Positions 25,944 to 35,291 are shown, numbered from the stretch's first letter. The stretch is 64,000 nt of DNA from Acidianus sp. HS-5 (GCF_021655615.1 NZ_AP025245.1:620001-684000), one strand, 5' to 3'. A program made the numbers and translations. The notes: generated by a model from the sequence alone, not told the origin.

Positions 25944-27704
25944 GTGAAATCTCTACCTTGCATTAATAACGAATTTACTGGGGCATTAATAAAAGGCACT
26001 GACATAGTCTGGTTAACATTCCCAAGATACGACTCGCCCTCAGTCTTTTCCTCAATTTTAGACCCTCAGAGGGGAGGTCATTTTTTCATCTCCGGAGAAG
26101 TAGTAAAACAAGAATACGTAGTCCCAAACGTACTCTCAACTACATTAAAAGACGGTAGCGAAATTACAGACTTACTTTTGCACGGAGAGCACGGACTCGT
26201 TAGGAAAATAATTGCAAAAAATCCCCTCAAAGTCTCTATCCTCCCTGCCTTTAACTACGGTAAAAGTCCTGCAACTGTAGAAAGACTGTCTAACAAAGTA
26301 TTCAAGTTCTCCAATCCAGAGAGTTCAGAATTCCTAGAAGTCCACTTACTTTTCGACAAACTAGACCAAATTTCTGAAAACTCTTGGACCGTTTACGGAG
26401 AAGGTTACATTTACATGGGATATTTTAAGGACGACAGGTTCGGAATCTTCGGAAAGAGGGAGTTAAAGTTTGACGTTGCCAGGGGATTTGAAAGGACTAT
26501 AACTTTCTGGAGGAATACTATGAAGAGGGGAAGGAGTAAGGGAAAAATTGCTGAAATCGAAATTGATGGATATAACGGAGATCAATTACTTGACGCCTAC
26601 CAAACTTCCGTAGGAGTTCTTTTAGGACTGCTTTATAATCCAACGGGTGCAATAGTTGCAGCTCCTACAACTTCTCTTCCTGAGATTGAAGGAGGTTCAA
26701 GGAACTGGGATTACCGTTTTGCTTGGGTTAGAGATTCTTCAATAGTTGCAGATGCATTAATTTCTGCAGGATTTTCAGCAGAGGCTAGGAGGATAATAGA
26801 ATTCTTCTCTAGGATGGTGTCGTTTACATCAAAACCATTCATATATCCTTTATATTCAATAGACGGCTCTGTTCCTCCTAAAGAGGAAGAAATACCTTGG
26901 CTTTCTGGGTATGAAAACTCAAAACCAGTAAGAGTTGGAAACGCTGCTGCAGGACAATTACAGCTGGATTTAGAGGGCTTCTTCCTCGACGCCTTCTATA
27001 AGTACTATGAAGCTACTGGTGACGAAAATTACATAAAGAGCCACACAGACGTAATAGAATACATTGCAGACTGGGTTTCTGAAAACTGGCAGTTAGAAGA
27101 CGTAGGAATATGGGAAGAAAGAGGAGTACAAGGACATTACACTCATTCTAAAGTAATGATGTGGGTAGCACTGGATAGGGCAGGGAAATTAATGAATGCA
27201 ATAGGCAAGGAAAATCCGTGGAAGGAGACTAGACATGAAATTAAGGAATGGGTATTGCAAAACGGAGTAAATAACGGAATATTTGTAAAGAAAGTAGGAA
27301 GTAATGAAGTTGATGCCGCTCTGCTCACAGTACCTATCTACGGTTTCATAGACGTGCAAGACGAGACTTTCTTAAACACCTTGAAGGAAATTGAGAAGCA
27401 GTTGCTTTACAGAGGTCAGCTAAAGAGGTATAAGAGGGACTTCCTAGGAGAGGCGAAGTATCCATTCGTTTTAGCTTCACTATGGTTAGCAAGAGTATAC
27501 ATAAGGTTAGGGAGACTCCAAGAGGCAAAGAATATTATTAAAGGAATACTTAACGCAACGAGCGGAATTTACCTAGTTGGTGAACACATTGATCCAGATA
27601 GGGAAGAGTTCACTGGAAATTACCCACAAGCTTTTGCTCAGGCTAATTTAATACTAGCTCTAGATGAGTTAGCTGAAGCTGAAAAGAAGGAGGATAAGAG
27701 TTAA
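25944..27704 (+). CDS. GH15 family glycoside hydrolase, probably trehalase or glucoamylase
   Basis: The 586-residue protein has the two-part layout of archaeal GH15 enzymes: an N-terminal beta-sandwich (about 1-220) beginning PCINNEFTGALIKG with WLTFPRYDSPSVF, then an (alpha/alpha)6 barrel. Active-site blocks are NWDYRFAWVRDSS, WEERGVQGHYTHSK with general acid near E391, and GEHIDPDREEFTGNYPQAFAQ holding the base near the C-terminus. Sulfolobus enzymes with this start are trehalases, so trehalose to glucose is the best guess. The start is GTG at 25944. The stop shares one base with the sir2 start, so the two are co-transcribed. Confidence 0.88.
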   Translation: MKSLPCINNEFTGALIKGTDIVWLTFPRYDSPSVFSSILDPQRGGHFFISGEVVKQEYVVPNVLSTTLKDGSEITDLLLHGEHGLVRKIIAKNPLKVSILPAFNYGKSPATVERLSNKVFKFSNPESSEFLEVHLLFDKLDQISENSWTVYGEGYIYMGYFKDDRFGIFGKRELKFDVARGFERTITFWRNTMKRGRSKGKIAEIEIDGYNGDQLLDAYQTSVGVLLGLLYNPTGAIVAAPTTSLPEIEGGSRNWDYRFAWVRDSSIVADALISAGFSAEARRIIEFFSRMVSFTSKPFIYPLYSIDGSVPPKEEEIPWLSGYENSKPVRVGNAAAGQLQLDLEGFFLDAFYKYYEATGDENYIKSHTDVIEYIADWVSENWQLEDVGIWEERGVQGHYTHSKVMMWVALDRAGKLMNAIGKENPWKETRHEIKEWVLQNGVNNGIFVKKVGSNEVDAALLTVPIYGFIDVQDETFLNTLKEIEKQLLYRGQLKRYKRDFLGEAKYPFVLASLWLARVYIRLGRLQEAKNIIKGILNATSGIYLVGEHIDPDREEFTGNYPQAFAQANLILALDELAEAEKKEDKS

Positions 27705-28444
27705 TGGACAAGGTAGTTGAACTTCTCTTATCTTCAACTTATGCAATAGCCTTTACTGGAGCTGGAATAAGTACTGCCTCAGGAATTCCTGACTTTAGGG
27801 GTAAGGAAGGTCTATGGAAGAAATACTCTCCTGAGATTGCATCTATAGACTATTTTAGGAGAGATCCGAAAGGATTCTGGGAATTTTACTCAACCAGAAT
27901 GAGGGGACTTTTTAATGCAAAACCTAATGAGGCTCACTATGCCCTCGCAAGGCTGGAAAAAATGGGTTTAATAAAATACGTAATAACTCAGAACATTGAT
28001 GGCCTTCATCAAAAGGCAGGCTCTACGAATGTTATTGAACTTCACGGCACTATGCAGAAGTCCTACTGTTCATCGTGCTTTAGGCAGTACGATTCTAGAG
28101 AAGTACTGAAAATGATAGATAGGGGAAACTTACCTCCTAAATGCTCCTGCGGTGGGGTAATTAGGCCTGACGTAGTACTTTTCGGTGAAGCAGTAAAGGA
28201 CATTGATTTTGCGGTCAGGATTGCTTATGAGTCAGACCTAGTGCTAGTTGTCGGCTCTTCACTTACAGTTTACCCTGCAAATTTGATTCCTCAGATAGTA
28301 AAAGAGGAGAGAGGGGGTTCACTTATTATTATTAATGCTGACGAGACCCCTTTAGATGGAGAGGCTGATGTTATTATTAGGGAACCCATTGAGATTGCTC
28401 TACCTAGGATTGTTGAGAAAATTGAGGAGAAAATCAAACAGTAG
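27704..28444 (+). CDS. Sir2-type NAD-dependent protein deacylase
   Basis: The 246-residue sirtuin has all core motifs: GAGISTASGIPDFRG for NAD, TQNIDGLHQKAG, catalytic H114 in ELHG, a zinc site C122, C125, C147 and C149, GVIRPDVVLFGE, and VVGSSLTVYPA near the end. In Sulfolobales the sirtuin deacylates lysines, including on chromatin protein Alba. Length is usual for class U/III archaeal sirtuins. It is coupled to the GH15 gene by a one-base overlap; a link between trehalose use and NAD-dependent deacylation is possible but unproven. Confidence 0.95.
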   Translation: MDKVVELLLSSTYAIAFTGAGISTASGIPDFRGKEGLWKKYSPEIASIDYFRRDPKGFWEFYSTRMRGLFNAKPNEAHYALARLEKMGLIKYVITQNIDGLHQKAGSTNVIELHGTMQKSYCSSCFRQYDSREVLKMIDRGNLPPKCSCGGVIRPDVVLFGEAVKDIDFAVRIAYESDLVLVVGSSLTVYPANLIPQIVKEERGGSLIIINADETPLDGEADVIIREPIEIALPRIVEKIEEKIKQ

Positions 28445-28518
28445 AGTGACGACGTAATAGAGTAACCTGCTAACAATGACGGCACTACCATTAAACAATA
28501 GTGTATCAGTTTTTATAC

Positions 28519-28998
28519 CTAGCTAGTCATAAATTTTTCAATAGCTTTCAGTAGTTTTTCCAAGTCCATTTTTACGAATTCTATTGATGAATATCTGCTT
28601 ATCTCTCCACTTTTATCTAAACCGTTATATTGAAATTCGTGAAGTTTAATTGCAATATCAGTATAAGCTTCTATATTATTCCCTACTAAACTATCAAGAA
28701 TTTGAGCTACGTTACTCATTTTACTAGTGGGCATTAACGCAACTATCCACTCTACATAATCTACTATTCTTCCGTCTCTCATCTTCTTCTTTCCTTTAAA
28801 ATACTTAGAAAGTTCTTGTATATAGTCTACGGAAAGCGAAGCCAACAAGGCTTTCCAGGCTTGAAAAGCCTTACCTGCAGCATTTCTAATTAGCCCGTCT
28901 TCTAAAAACCTCTTAGCGAGCTCAGCTTCATATTTAGCCTCTGCTAATCTGTCTTGTTTATATTTCTTATCATCAACCCAAGGTTTTGTTACTTCCAC
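28519..28998 (-). CDS. PaREP1/HEPN-like family protein
   Basis: A helical 159-residue protein. The opening (KQDRLAEAKYEAELAKRFLEDGLIRNAAGKAFQAWKALLA) matches PaREP1 proteins, a crenarchaeal family with a HEPN-like helical bundle, sometimes paired with nucleotidyltransferases. No such partner gene is next to it. Function unknown, perhaps toxin-antitoxin related. It lies tail to tail with sir2. Confidence 0.75.
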   Translation of the reverse strand: MEVTKPWVDDKKYKQDRLAEAKYEAELAKRFLEDGLIRNAAGKAFQAWKALLASLSVDYIQELSKYFKGKKKMRDGRIVDYVEWIVALMPTSKMSNVAQILDSLVGNNIEAYTDIAIKLHEFQYNGLDKSGEISRYSSIEFVKMDLEKLLKAIEKFMTS

Positions 28999-29154
28999 AG
29001 TTTAACCTTATCTTAATAGTAATTAAAGATTTAGTTACCATTTTTCGTGTGGATAATTTTTATCAAATAATACAAATTAACTTAAATACGCTACAAATAG
29101 CCTATAAATAGAAGTGTTGCCAAGAGTTTTCATCAGATTATAATTTTATACTAA

Positions 29155-29610
29155 ATATCTTTACATTCAGTTTTCCGAAACGTTTTATATCAAAAGTGTA
29201 AATTTCATTCATCATTATAACGTATGTTACGTCGTTTATGCTACCTTCTTAGCAAAGTTGACAGCTGAAATATAGTCTTGTGTTATAATTTCTTTCACTG
29301 TAATATTTTAAACTATTCCAATAGAAGTAGTCAAATTAGATAAACTCTCGACGATATTAGCCACTTCTGAAATATGAACTACTGTAGTAAGCACTTTCAC
29401 TTCTCCTTTATTCTACTAACTATTTCTTTCGCCCTTCTTTCATTTTAGATATTTTCTCACTTATTACTCTCGGCTTTAGAATCGCATAAATAAATACGTT
29501 AGAATCTATAAACCTTATGCTTGAGCTCATGCCAGTCATTTGGAAGTTCGTCTACTTCTATACTATCGATGATTTTACTTAAATTGGATTTCCTAGGAAT
29601 AATATTGGGA
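29155..29610 (-). pseudogene. Decayed vapBC toxin-antitoxin pair
   Basis: On the minus strand the antitoxin end is readable as SKIIDSIEVDELPNDWHELK and stops at 29499. The toxin begins at 29530 with ATG and MSSSIRFIDSNVFIYAILKP, the PIN-domain start with its Asp, then meets a stop. It resumes in another frame as VLTTVVHISEVANIVESLSN and ITVKEIITQDYISAVNFAKK and ends NEIYTFDIKRFGKLNVK near 29160. Several stops and frame changes show it is dead. The old overlap of antitoxin and toxin genes is still visible. Confidence 0.75.
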
Positions 29611-29662
29611 ACAATAAAGCAACAAAAAACCTAGTTAAAAACCCTGCACTGTATTTACTATA

Positions 29663-29860
29663 TCACTCATCATACATTGTTGGTATTAATGATAATGATG
29701 ATTCTACAGGAATAGCTCCCCTAGCTTGAGATTCAAACTTATTCCTACTTTCAACATTTACTTCGTCTAATAGATCTGGTGAAAATTCATGACCACATAC
29801 ACTGCATTTATCAGCATTATCATCATTAACAGTTCCACATTTTGGACAATACTTAACCAT
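29663..29860 (-). CDS. Small zinc-ribbon protein
   Basis: The 65-residue protein begins with YCPKCGTVNDDNADKCSVCG, a four-Cys zinc ribbon (C-x2-C-x11-C-x2-C), followed by an acidic, Ser-rich tail without clear structure. Such short ribbons are frequent in Sulfolobales and often act as protein or nucleic-acid adaptors. No operon partner is evident. Confidence 0.75.
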   Translation of the reverse strand: MVKYCPKCGTVNDDNADKCSVCGHEFSPDLLDEVNVESRNKFESQARGAIPVESSLSLIPTMYDE

Positions 29861-30033
29861 TGTCTAAATACAATTTTCCTAAGATATAAGCATTGCTCTG
29901 TATGTATTACTATAGAAGTTTTAGTATAAATTAGAGAATATGAGGCAAAAACTCTAGATATTCCTTATTTGGAAAATGAGGGATTAAATCAGCTTTATAA
30001 AAGGAATAAAATGCTTTCAAGAGAATAAAGACT

Positions 30034-30945
30034 ATGCTAAAGTTCTATAAAAAATTCATTATAGGAATTTTAATTTCTTTCTCACTTTTTGCATTAAATT
30101 TATTCTTACTGAGTATAAAAAACGTATCAACTGACGTTATAATAACGACGAGAGCTTTAAGCATAGTTATAGGAGGAATTTACTTTACAATAATCATTTC
30201 AGACGGAGTAAGGGAAGCCCTTGAAAGGAAACCAACAAAGTCAACTGCCGTAGTTATAGTTCCTAATATTGTAAAATACTTAGGTTACATTCTGGTTTTC
30301 ATAGGAGTCCTTGCAGTCTTCGGCGTAACTTCTGCAGAAGCGTTAGCTGGAGGAACTTTTGCAGGTCTCGTCTTAGGTTTAGCCTTACAGCCAGTGTTAG
30401 AAAACTTCTTTGCCGGAATACTCATTATAACTACGGGATTTGTCTCTATAGGAGACCACATAAGGATTCTAAATTCTCAAATACCTTACATGCCAGCAAA
30501 CCTTCCTCCTTACAAGTTTTTCTCAAGAGAATACATAGAACAAGGGTTAGAAGGGACTGTTGCTGAGATTGACCTCTTTTACTCAAGGCTTATCTTAGAG
30601 AACGGTAGGGAGTTTAGAATCCCTAATTCCCTCCTTTTAAAATCTTCAGTAGTTGACTACACTTCAAAGCTGTCTAAGAAGCTTTACGTAAGTATAAGAG
30701 TAGAATTTCCTTTGGATAAAGTTGACTTAAACTCGTTACTGGAGGAGGTTAAAGAGGAATTGAAGGATTTCGAAATTGAGGAAGGACCATATTTGAGTGA
30801 GCAGAGCGATAAAGAGAACGTTATAGTATCTTTGAGGATAGTCACTGACGTAGATAACTGGAAAAAGGCAAAGTCTGAAGCACTTAAGAGACTACTCCTC
30901 CTGAGAAGTAGGATAATAAAGGCGGTAACAATAAACAAAACCTAA
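30034..30945 (+). CDS. MscS-family mechanosensitive channel
   Basis: The 303-residue protein has three to four membrane helices in its first 150 residues, then a soluble beta domain. The pore-lining helix and following loop read GGTFAGLVLGLALQPVLENF and FFAGILIITTGFVSIGDHIR, with the Gly/Ala packing and the loop into the beta domain seen in MscS. It should open under membrane tension and release solutes during osmotic downshock. A segment NSQIPYMPANLPPYKFFSRE is an insertion in the beta domain. It is probably monocistronic. Confidence 0.9.
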   Translation: MLKFYKKFIIGILISFSLFALNLFLLSIKNVSTDVIITTRALSIVIGGIYFTIIISDGVREALERKPTKSTAVVIVPNIVKYLGYILVFIGVLAVFGVTSAEALAGGTFAGLVLGLALQPVLENFFAGILIITTGFVSIGDHIRILNSQIPYMPANLPPYKFFSREYIEQGLEGTVAEIDLFYSRLILENGREFRIPNSLLLKSSVVDYTSKLSKKLYVSIRVEFPLDKVDLNSLLEEVKEELKDFEIEEGPYLSEQSDKENVIVSLRIVTDVDNWKKAKSEALKRLLLLRSRIIKAVTINKT

Positions 30946-31044
30946 GTCAGAACAGCTATTTTCTTCACAAGTCAGCTGAAACACGGTTCATCATTTTTTA
31001 TATTACATTTACACTAGCTCTTATATATTATAGTGGACCACGTG

Positions 31045-31392
31045 TTATATCAGAGATAATATTTTCTTTACTACTTTAGAAATCTTTTCTACATCATTTT
31101 TATCTAATATCATTTCATGAAATCCAAAAACATGTAAATACCAGGCAGAATGCCAGATTTTGTATACTCCCAAGTTCTTTGCAGCTTCAAATAATGTAGA
31201 AGACGTCCATCTTTTTTGGCTTTCCACAGTTCTTAATATGTTAAGATTTTTCCTTATTGTTAGGAGTTTTATTGCCTCCTCAGCAGCCTTATAATACTTT
31301 TCAGAAGCTTGAACAACGTCACCCCTAGAAAGAAGATCATTAGCTTCTTTTATCCAATTCTCTATTTGCAATTTCGTCGCTGATTTTAACAA
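31045..31392 (-). CDS. PaREP1 family protein (short, second of a tandem pair)
   Basis: A 115-residue helical protein carrying DLLSRGDVVQASEKYYKAAE, the family's N-terminal block, then KNLNILRTVESQKRWTSSTL and a His/Trp-rich part (IWHSAWYLHVFGFHE), as in the relic at 45966. Its start lies inside the end of the upstream PaREP1 gene in another frame, overlapping by 53 bases. An 87-bp stretch is identical to part of that gene, so it probably arose by tandem duplication. Confidence 0.65.
   Translation of the reverse strand: MLKSATKLQIENWIKEANDLLSRGDVVQASEKYYKAAEEAIKLLTIRKNLNILRTVESQKRWTSSTLFEAAKNLGVYKIWHSAWYLHVFGFHEMILDKNDVEKISKVVKKILSLI
31254..31340 (-). repeat. 87-bp perfect direct repeat, copy 1 (copy 2 at 31594-31680)
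   Basis: Bases 31254-31340 equal 31594-31680 exactly, offset 340 bp; both flanking bases differ. The repeat encodes the same 28 or so residues of two adjacent PaREP1 genes. Recombination between copies would delete 340 bp and fuse the two genes into one. Confidence 0.95.
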
Positions 31393-31726
31393 GTTTCCTC
31401 ACGTTTTCTGCCTCATCTTTTACTGCATCTAAACTTAAATTCTCTACGGTAAGTAATACTATTGCGGATTCCCAATACTCAAATATATCCTCATTATTCA
31501 TTTTTTTACATATTTCCACAACAGCTTTATGTAAAGTCGCTAAATCCCAGCCAGTTTCCTTGGCAGCATTAAGAATATCCTTTAATCCTAAGTTTATTGT
31601 TAGGAGTTTTATTGCCTCCTCAGCAGCCTTATAATACTTTTCAGAAGCTTGAACAACGTCACCCCTAGAAAGAAGATCATCAGCAATTGATAATAATACG
31701 TCAGAGGAAGTTTGAATTAGCATCAA
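31340..31726 (-). CDS. PaREP1 family protein (first of a tandem pair)
   Basis: A helical protein of 128 residues with the same DLLSRGDVVQASEKYYKAAE block near residue 17, followed by INLGLKDILNAAKETGWDLA and an acidic C-terminus. PaREP1 proteins are HEPN-like bundles of unknown function, multiplied in crenarchaeal genomes. The downstream paralogue overlaps its 3' end. Start chosen at the first ATG, 31726; a second Met follows. Confidence 0.7.
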   Translation of the reverse strand: MMLIQTSSDVLLSIADDLLSRGDVVQASEKYYKAAEEAIKLLTINLGLKDILNAAKETGWDLATLHKAVVEICKKMNNEDIFEYWESAIVLLTVENLSLDAVKDEAENVRKLVKISDEIANRELDKRS

Positions 31727-31886
31727 ATAAAATTTAGAAAGAACCTTAATAATTCTTACTCTCTTCTAGATCTATTATTATAAAAGAAAGAGTAATTTAA
31801 TTATTATTTCTTTTATATCCATAATATTATTTTATCAAATTTACAATGTAAGTAAGCCTTATAATTTTCCTCCATGATTATAGTTT

Positions 31887-33209
31887 ATGAACGATCAAAA
31901 TCCAGTAGAGATTAACAAAAGCAGAACAAAGAGCAAACTTTCTACTGCGGACTTATTTTTCCTCTCCTTTGGCGGTCAAGCTCCTTTTATCTCCCTACTT
32001 ACCTTCGGTACTGTAATGATATCCTTGGTCGGAACTCAAGGAGCTTTTGCAATGTTAATAGCGACTGCAGTAGTGGCATTAAACGGAATAGTCGTCCAAA
32101 GGCTGAGCAGCAGGTTCAAGAAGGGTGGAGGTTATTACACTTACGCTTACTATGCACTTACGGAAAGGTTGGGAACAAGCACAGGGTGGGTTTACCTAGC
32201 TTATGCGCTCTCTTATGGAGGAACTCTATTAGCAGGCGGTGCTTACGTACTTTACTCCATTCTTAATATTCTTCCTTTTACTCCTGGAATTTTGCTTAAC
32301 CAGTGGCTACTAGCGTTAATTGTGAGCGGTCTAGCTTCTGGGCTAGTAATAGCTGGAGTTAATGCTTCAGCTAAATACGCAATGGTAATGTCCACAGCTG
32401 AAATGATAGCTTTAGTAGCACTATCGATATTTTTTCTAAGAGATTCTGGATGGCATTTCTATAATCCGTTTTCAGGAAGTCTCTCTCCTTCACTTTTTGA
32501 GGCAGTAGTCTTTGGGCTGGGAATTCCTACTGGTTACGGGTCAATTGCGCCCTTAGGTTACGATGCTTCGTCAAAGAGCATAGGAAAAGTTGCCGTCGCT
32601 GTGGTATTTTACGGAGGACTGCTAGCTACATTCTTCTTTTATTCTCTCGGGGCAGTAGACTTTACCGGAAACCTAGTTCAGTACCTTTTAACAGATTTTG
32701 GAATAATAGGCGCAATAACCCTGGGTTTCATAGCGTTAAACGACGGGACTTTAGGAGGAATGGCTTATATCCTAGCAAATTCGAGGACTGTGAAGGCTAT
32801 GTCTGAAAATAAAGTTTTTCCTTCGATGCTTGCAAAAGACGTTAATGGAAAGCCGTTATATGCTGAGATTTTGATAGCTGGAATATTCACTTCTATCGTA
32901 GTAGTTTTAACATATTTTATGAACTTATACAATGTATTCCTAATATTAGGAGGTTTAGCAGGAATATCTAACTTATTTATACACGGCTCAGCAGATTTAT
33001 CCTTAGTTAGGATAACCGCAAAGAGGGCTAATAAACACTGGTGGGAGGTAAGCGTAGGAGTATTAGCGTCTTTAATAAGTATAGGAGTGCTAATTTATTC
33101 TTTTGCCGGATTTTCACCAATAATGATAAATATATTCTTAGGTTGGATAGTTTTGGGCTTCTTCTACTTAGAAATTAAGGAAATGCTTTCATCATCCTCA
33201 GAAGAATAA
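31887..33209 (+). CDS. APC-family amino acid permease
   Basis: The 440-residue protein has about twelve hydrophobic helices. The start, LSTADLFFLSFGGQAPFISL, resembles helix 1 of the amino acid-polyamine-organocation family, and GGGYYTYAYYAL matches helix 3. ANSRTVKAMSENKVFPSML is the typical cytoplasmic loop after helix 8. Substrate is an amino acid or related amine, not resolvable from sequence. A TATA-like stretch lies upstream; the gene appears monocistronic. Confidence 0.88.
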   Translation: MNDQNPVEINKSRTKSKLSTADLFFLSFGGQAPFISLLTFGTVMISLVGTQGAFAMLIATAVVALNGIVVQRLSSRFKKGGGYYTYAYYALTERLGTSTGWVYLAYALSYGGTLLAGGAYVLYSILNILPFTPGILLNQWLLALIVSGLASGLVIAGVNASAKYAMVMSTAEMIALVALSIFFLRDSGWHFYNPFSGSLSPSLFEAVVFGLGIPTGYGSIAPLGYDASSKSIGKVAVAVVFYGGLLATFFFYSLGAVDFTGNLVQYLLTDFGIIGAITLGFIALNDGTLGGMAYILANSRTVKAMSENKVFPSMLAKDVNGKPLYAEILIAGIFTSIVVVLTYFMNLYNVFLILGGLAGISNLFIHGSADLSLVRITAKRANKHWWEVSVGVLASLISIGVLIYSFAGFSPIMINIFLGWIVLGFFYLEIKEMLSSSSEE

Positions 33210-33355
33210 TATCTTTGTATGCTCAATAGTTAAGAAAAATAGCGCATCTCAAATTTTATGAGCACTTTTCGCACGTCGGAGAAAAGGCCATTTAAAATCT
33301 TAGAAAGTATAAAAACTTGTGAAATTATTTTAACCTTAATTTGCCTATTTCTCTT

Positions 33356-33781
33356 ATGGAACTTGTTCTTGTAGGTATAACAAGAGATGGTAAGATAATA
33401 GAGAAAGGCTTCAAAACAACCTCAGGCTTCCTTGACGTCCAACTTTCAGAAAATTTTGAATTATTTTCACTTAACGAGAAAACAACATGTATAGAACTTG
33501 GTAATAAAACAATAATCAACGGTGAGGAAACTAAGGAAGATTGCACATCTTTTATGAGAAGATACGTAAAATGCATAGATGAGATTTTAATATCCTTCGG
33601 CAAATGCAATAACATAGACCTTCTTGAAGACGTAAAGTTTGCTAACGAGAAAATTAAATATCTAGTTTACTTAGTTGAGGAAGAAATTATAGTACCTTTT
33701 ATAGGAGATAATGAAATGGACGCTCTGTCCTTCAATATTGTTAATGAGTATAAACATAGGATGGCTTCAGATTTCAACTAA
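33356..33781 (+). CDS. Hypothetical soluble protein
   Basis: A 141-residue protein from the ATG at 33356; a TTG at 33341 would add five residues. The N-terminal half reads as beta strands (LVLVGITRDGKIIEKGF), the C-terminal half as acidic helices (DLLEDVKFANEKIKYLVYLV). No motif is recognised. A TATA-like AGTATAAAAAC lies about 45 bp before the start. It overlaps the convergent gene by 15 bases. Confidence 0.6.
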   Translation: MELVLVGITRDGKIIEKGFKTTSGFLDVQLSENFELFSLNEKTTCIELGNKTIINGEETKEDCTSFMRRYVKCIDEILISFGKCNNIDLLEDVKFANEKIKYLVYLVEEEIIVPFIGDNEMDALSFNIVNEYKHRMASDFN

Positions 33782-34093
33782 TATTGAGAATTTATTCCTA
33801 AAATATTCCTCAACTTCTCCTTTCAGTCTGTAGCAATCTATCATTTTGAGTTCTAAGTCCGGAAGTGTCCAATAAGTGTAACTGTATTTACACAACGTGA
33901 CGTAGAAAGGCTTTATGTTTATCCTTGCAGTCCAAATATACTTATTTGAAGGCGCTAAAGAAAATATGCTTCCTTTACTTCTGAAGTAATGTGCGTTAGC
34001 CTTAAGTCTTGGTATAATCTCGTCAAGAACATCTTTAGCAAATAACCCGTGTTCGCTCATTGATCTATCGTATAATGATTGTATTACCTTCAT
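33767..34093 (-). CDS. Hypothetical small basic protein
   Basis: A 108-residue soluble protein rich in Tyr, Lys and Arg. It begins with a helix containing SEHGLFAKDVLDEIIPRLK and then a strand-rich region with KYIWTARINIKPFYVTL, and ends in a short helix with EVEEYFRNKF. I do not recognise it. It is convergent with the gene at 33356. Confidence 0.55.
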   Translation of the reverse strand: MKVIQSLYDRSMSEHGLFAKDVLDEIIPRLKANAHYFRSKGSIFSLAPSNKYIWTARINIKPFYVTLCKYSYTYWTLPDLELKMIDCYRLKGEVEEYFRNKFSILVEI

Positions 34094-34196
34094 GAGTATT
34101 ACTTTGACAATAAAGAATAAAAGAGTATTACACTAAATAGTACATTTATTTAAATCCTTAGGTTAAGATGTTACTCCAACGTTTTTATAATCTTAA

Positions 34197-34450
34197 ATGG
34201 AAACTCAGATGGAATTAAATGACGAATGTTTTTATTATAAAGAGGTGCCCAGATCTCTAATCTCTGATTACACTATATTCTTTAGCTTTATTTTACCTAA
34301 GAATGTCGAGAATAAGGAAGTAATTATTAGTATTCCAAAAGAAATATTTTATGATGCTGCAACAATTAAAAATCATTAGAAGATATAAGGCGCTTTAAAT
34401 TAACAACAATCATTATTGGAAAATCAAGAAATATGACTATATATATATAA
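34197..34450 (+). pseudogene. Frameshifted relative of the 81-residue protein at 38616
   Basis: From the ATG at 34197 (or 34209) the frame encodes MELNDECFYYKEVPRSLISD and then DYTIFFSFILP, closely similar in layout to MELYLSECKRLNEIPFSLVE and DYINFFNFILP of the protein at 38616-38861. It stops at 34379, but the minus-one frame continues LEDIRRFKLTTIIIGKSR to 34450, matching the relative's ISKIRQCNVKILVSNK end. One base lost near 34370 explains it. The gene was live until recently. Confidence 0.6.
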
Positions 34451-34470
34451 AATAAATTGTTTTACAACAT

Positions 34471-34866
34471 CTATATATGTAATAAGTGCATTATCGAGAA
34501 TGCTCCTAATCCTATTGATCCTAAAATAACGTCAATAACTATGGTTATTATAAAAGCTAATACTGCGATTCCGAATGCTCCTAACCAGCCTACATCAAAT
34601 ATAGACTTATATACCCCTAAAATACCTATGAAGCCTATTATAAAACCTAGGAGTAAAAGGAGTGGAAAACTGATTACTACAGATATAAAAGCGAATAATG
34701 CAATTATTATTATAAATACTATAATTGAGACGAGGGTAGCTGCCATAGCCTTTGGAAACGAAGATTCACTACTGAAAACTTTTGATGCAAGCCAAACGGG
34801 GATAGAAATTATAATCCATGATATGATAAATCCTATTATTACGCCTATTATTGGAGAGATTTGCAT
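34471..34866 (-). CDS. Four-helix membrane protein, function unknown
   Basis: A very hydrophobic protein of 131 residues with about four membrane helices rich in Ile, separated by short loops such as KVFSSESSFPKAM and GVYKSIFDVGWLG. A plus-strand frame overlaps it entirely but has a poorer amino acid pattern, so I chose this strand. It lies 86 bp downstream of another small membrane protein gene of the same strand. No family recognised. Confidence 0.6.
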   Translation of the reverse strand: MQISPIIGVIIGFIISWIIISIPVWLASKVFSSESSFPKAMAATLVSIIVFIIIIALFAFISVVISFPLLLLLGFIIGFIGILGVYKSIFDVGWLGAFGIAVLAFIITIVIDVILGSIGLGAFSIMHLLHI

Positions 34867-34952
34867 ACTTACTACTTTTACTATTTGCTATATTAGTTTT
34901 ACTGCCAAAATTACAGTGTTGAGTAGCTTTTAGGATTATTTCTAGATAAAAA

Positions 34953-35291
34953 TTAAATTATACTACTTAAAACTCCTGCAAAAGCCCCGTTTAGGACGTC
35001 TGCTGCAATTATAAGACCTACGTATGTCTGTATATAATCAACCTTAAAGGCTACTGGCAAAAGTGAAAATAATAAATAACTTAAAACAGCAATCATTGAT
35101 AATTTCCTTATAACCATTAATGATTCACCGGCAACCCTTGTCCTAACAGGATAAGTAAAAGCTACCATTAGTCCCAGAATTATTAATTGTATAATTCCAA
35201 GGGCAGGACATTTTACCAATGATAATAAAGGCACTAAACTGAATATAGTAGGCGGATAAAATATTTTCATTATAACATAAATAATTCCCAT
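34953..35291 (-). CDS. Small membrane protein downstream of SPFH gene
   Basis: From the ATG at 35291 there are 112 residues with three to four helices and a loop TYPVRTRVAGESLMVIRKLS. The frame stays open for another 66 bases upstream, and that part (SWNIAAGIGYSFILTIL) reads as the first half of a membrane helix, so the true start may be an unusual codon close to the SPFH gene's stop at 35360. It is probably in the same transcript as the SPFH gene. Confidence 0.6.
   Translation of the reverse strand: MGIIYVIMKIFYPPTIFSLVPLLSLVKCPALGIIQLIILGLMVAFTYPVRTRVAGESLMVIRKLSMIAVLSYLLFSLLPVAFKVDYIQTYVGLIIAADVLNGAFAGVLSSII

Noticed and set aside
28445..28518. Possible C/D box RNA after sir2 (GTGACGA and ATGACG boxes)
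   Set aside because: No CTGA D box at the right distance for either guide.
34457..34933. 158-codon plus-strand frame, Ile/Asn/Thr-rich
   Set aside because: The overlapping minus-strand frame gives a well-formed four-helix membrane protein; this one is its shadow.
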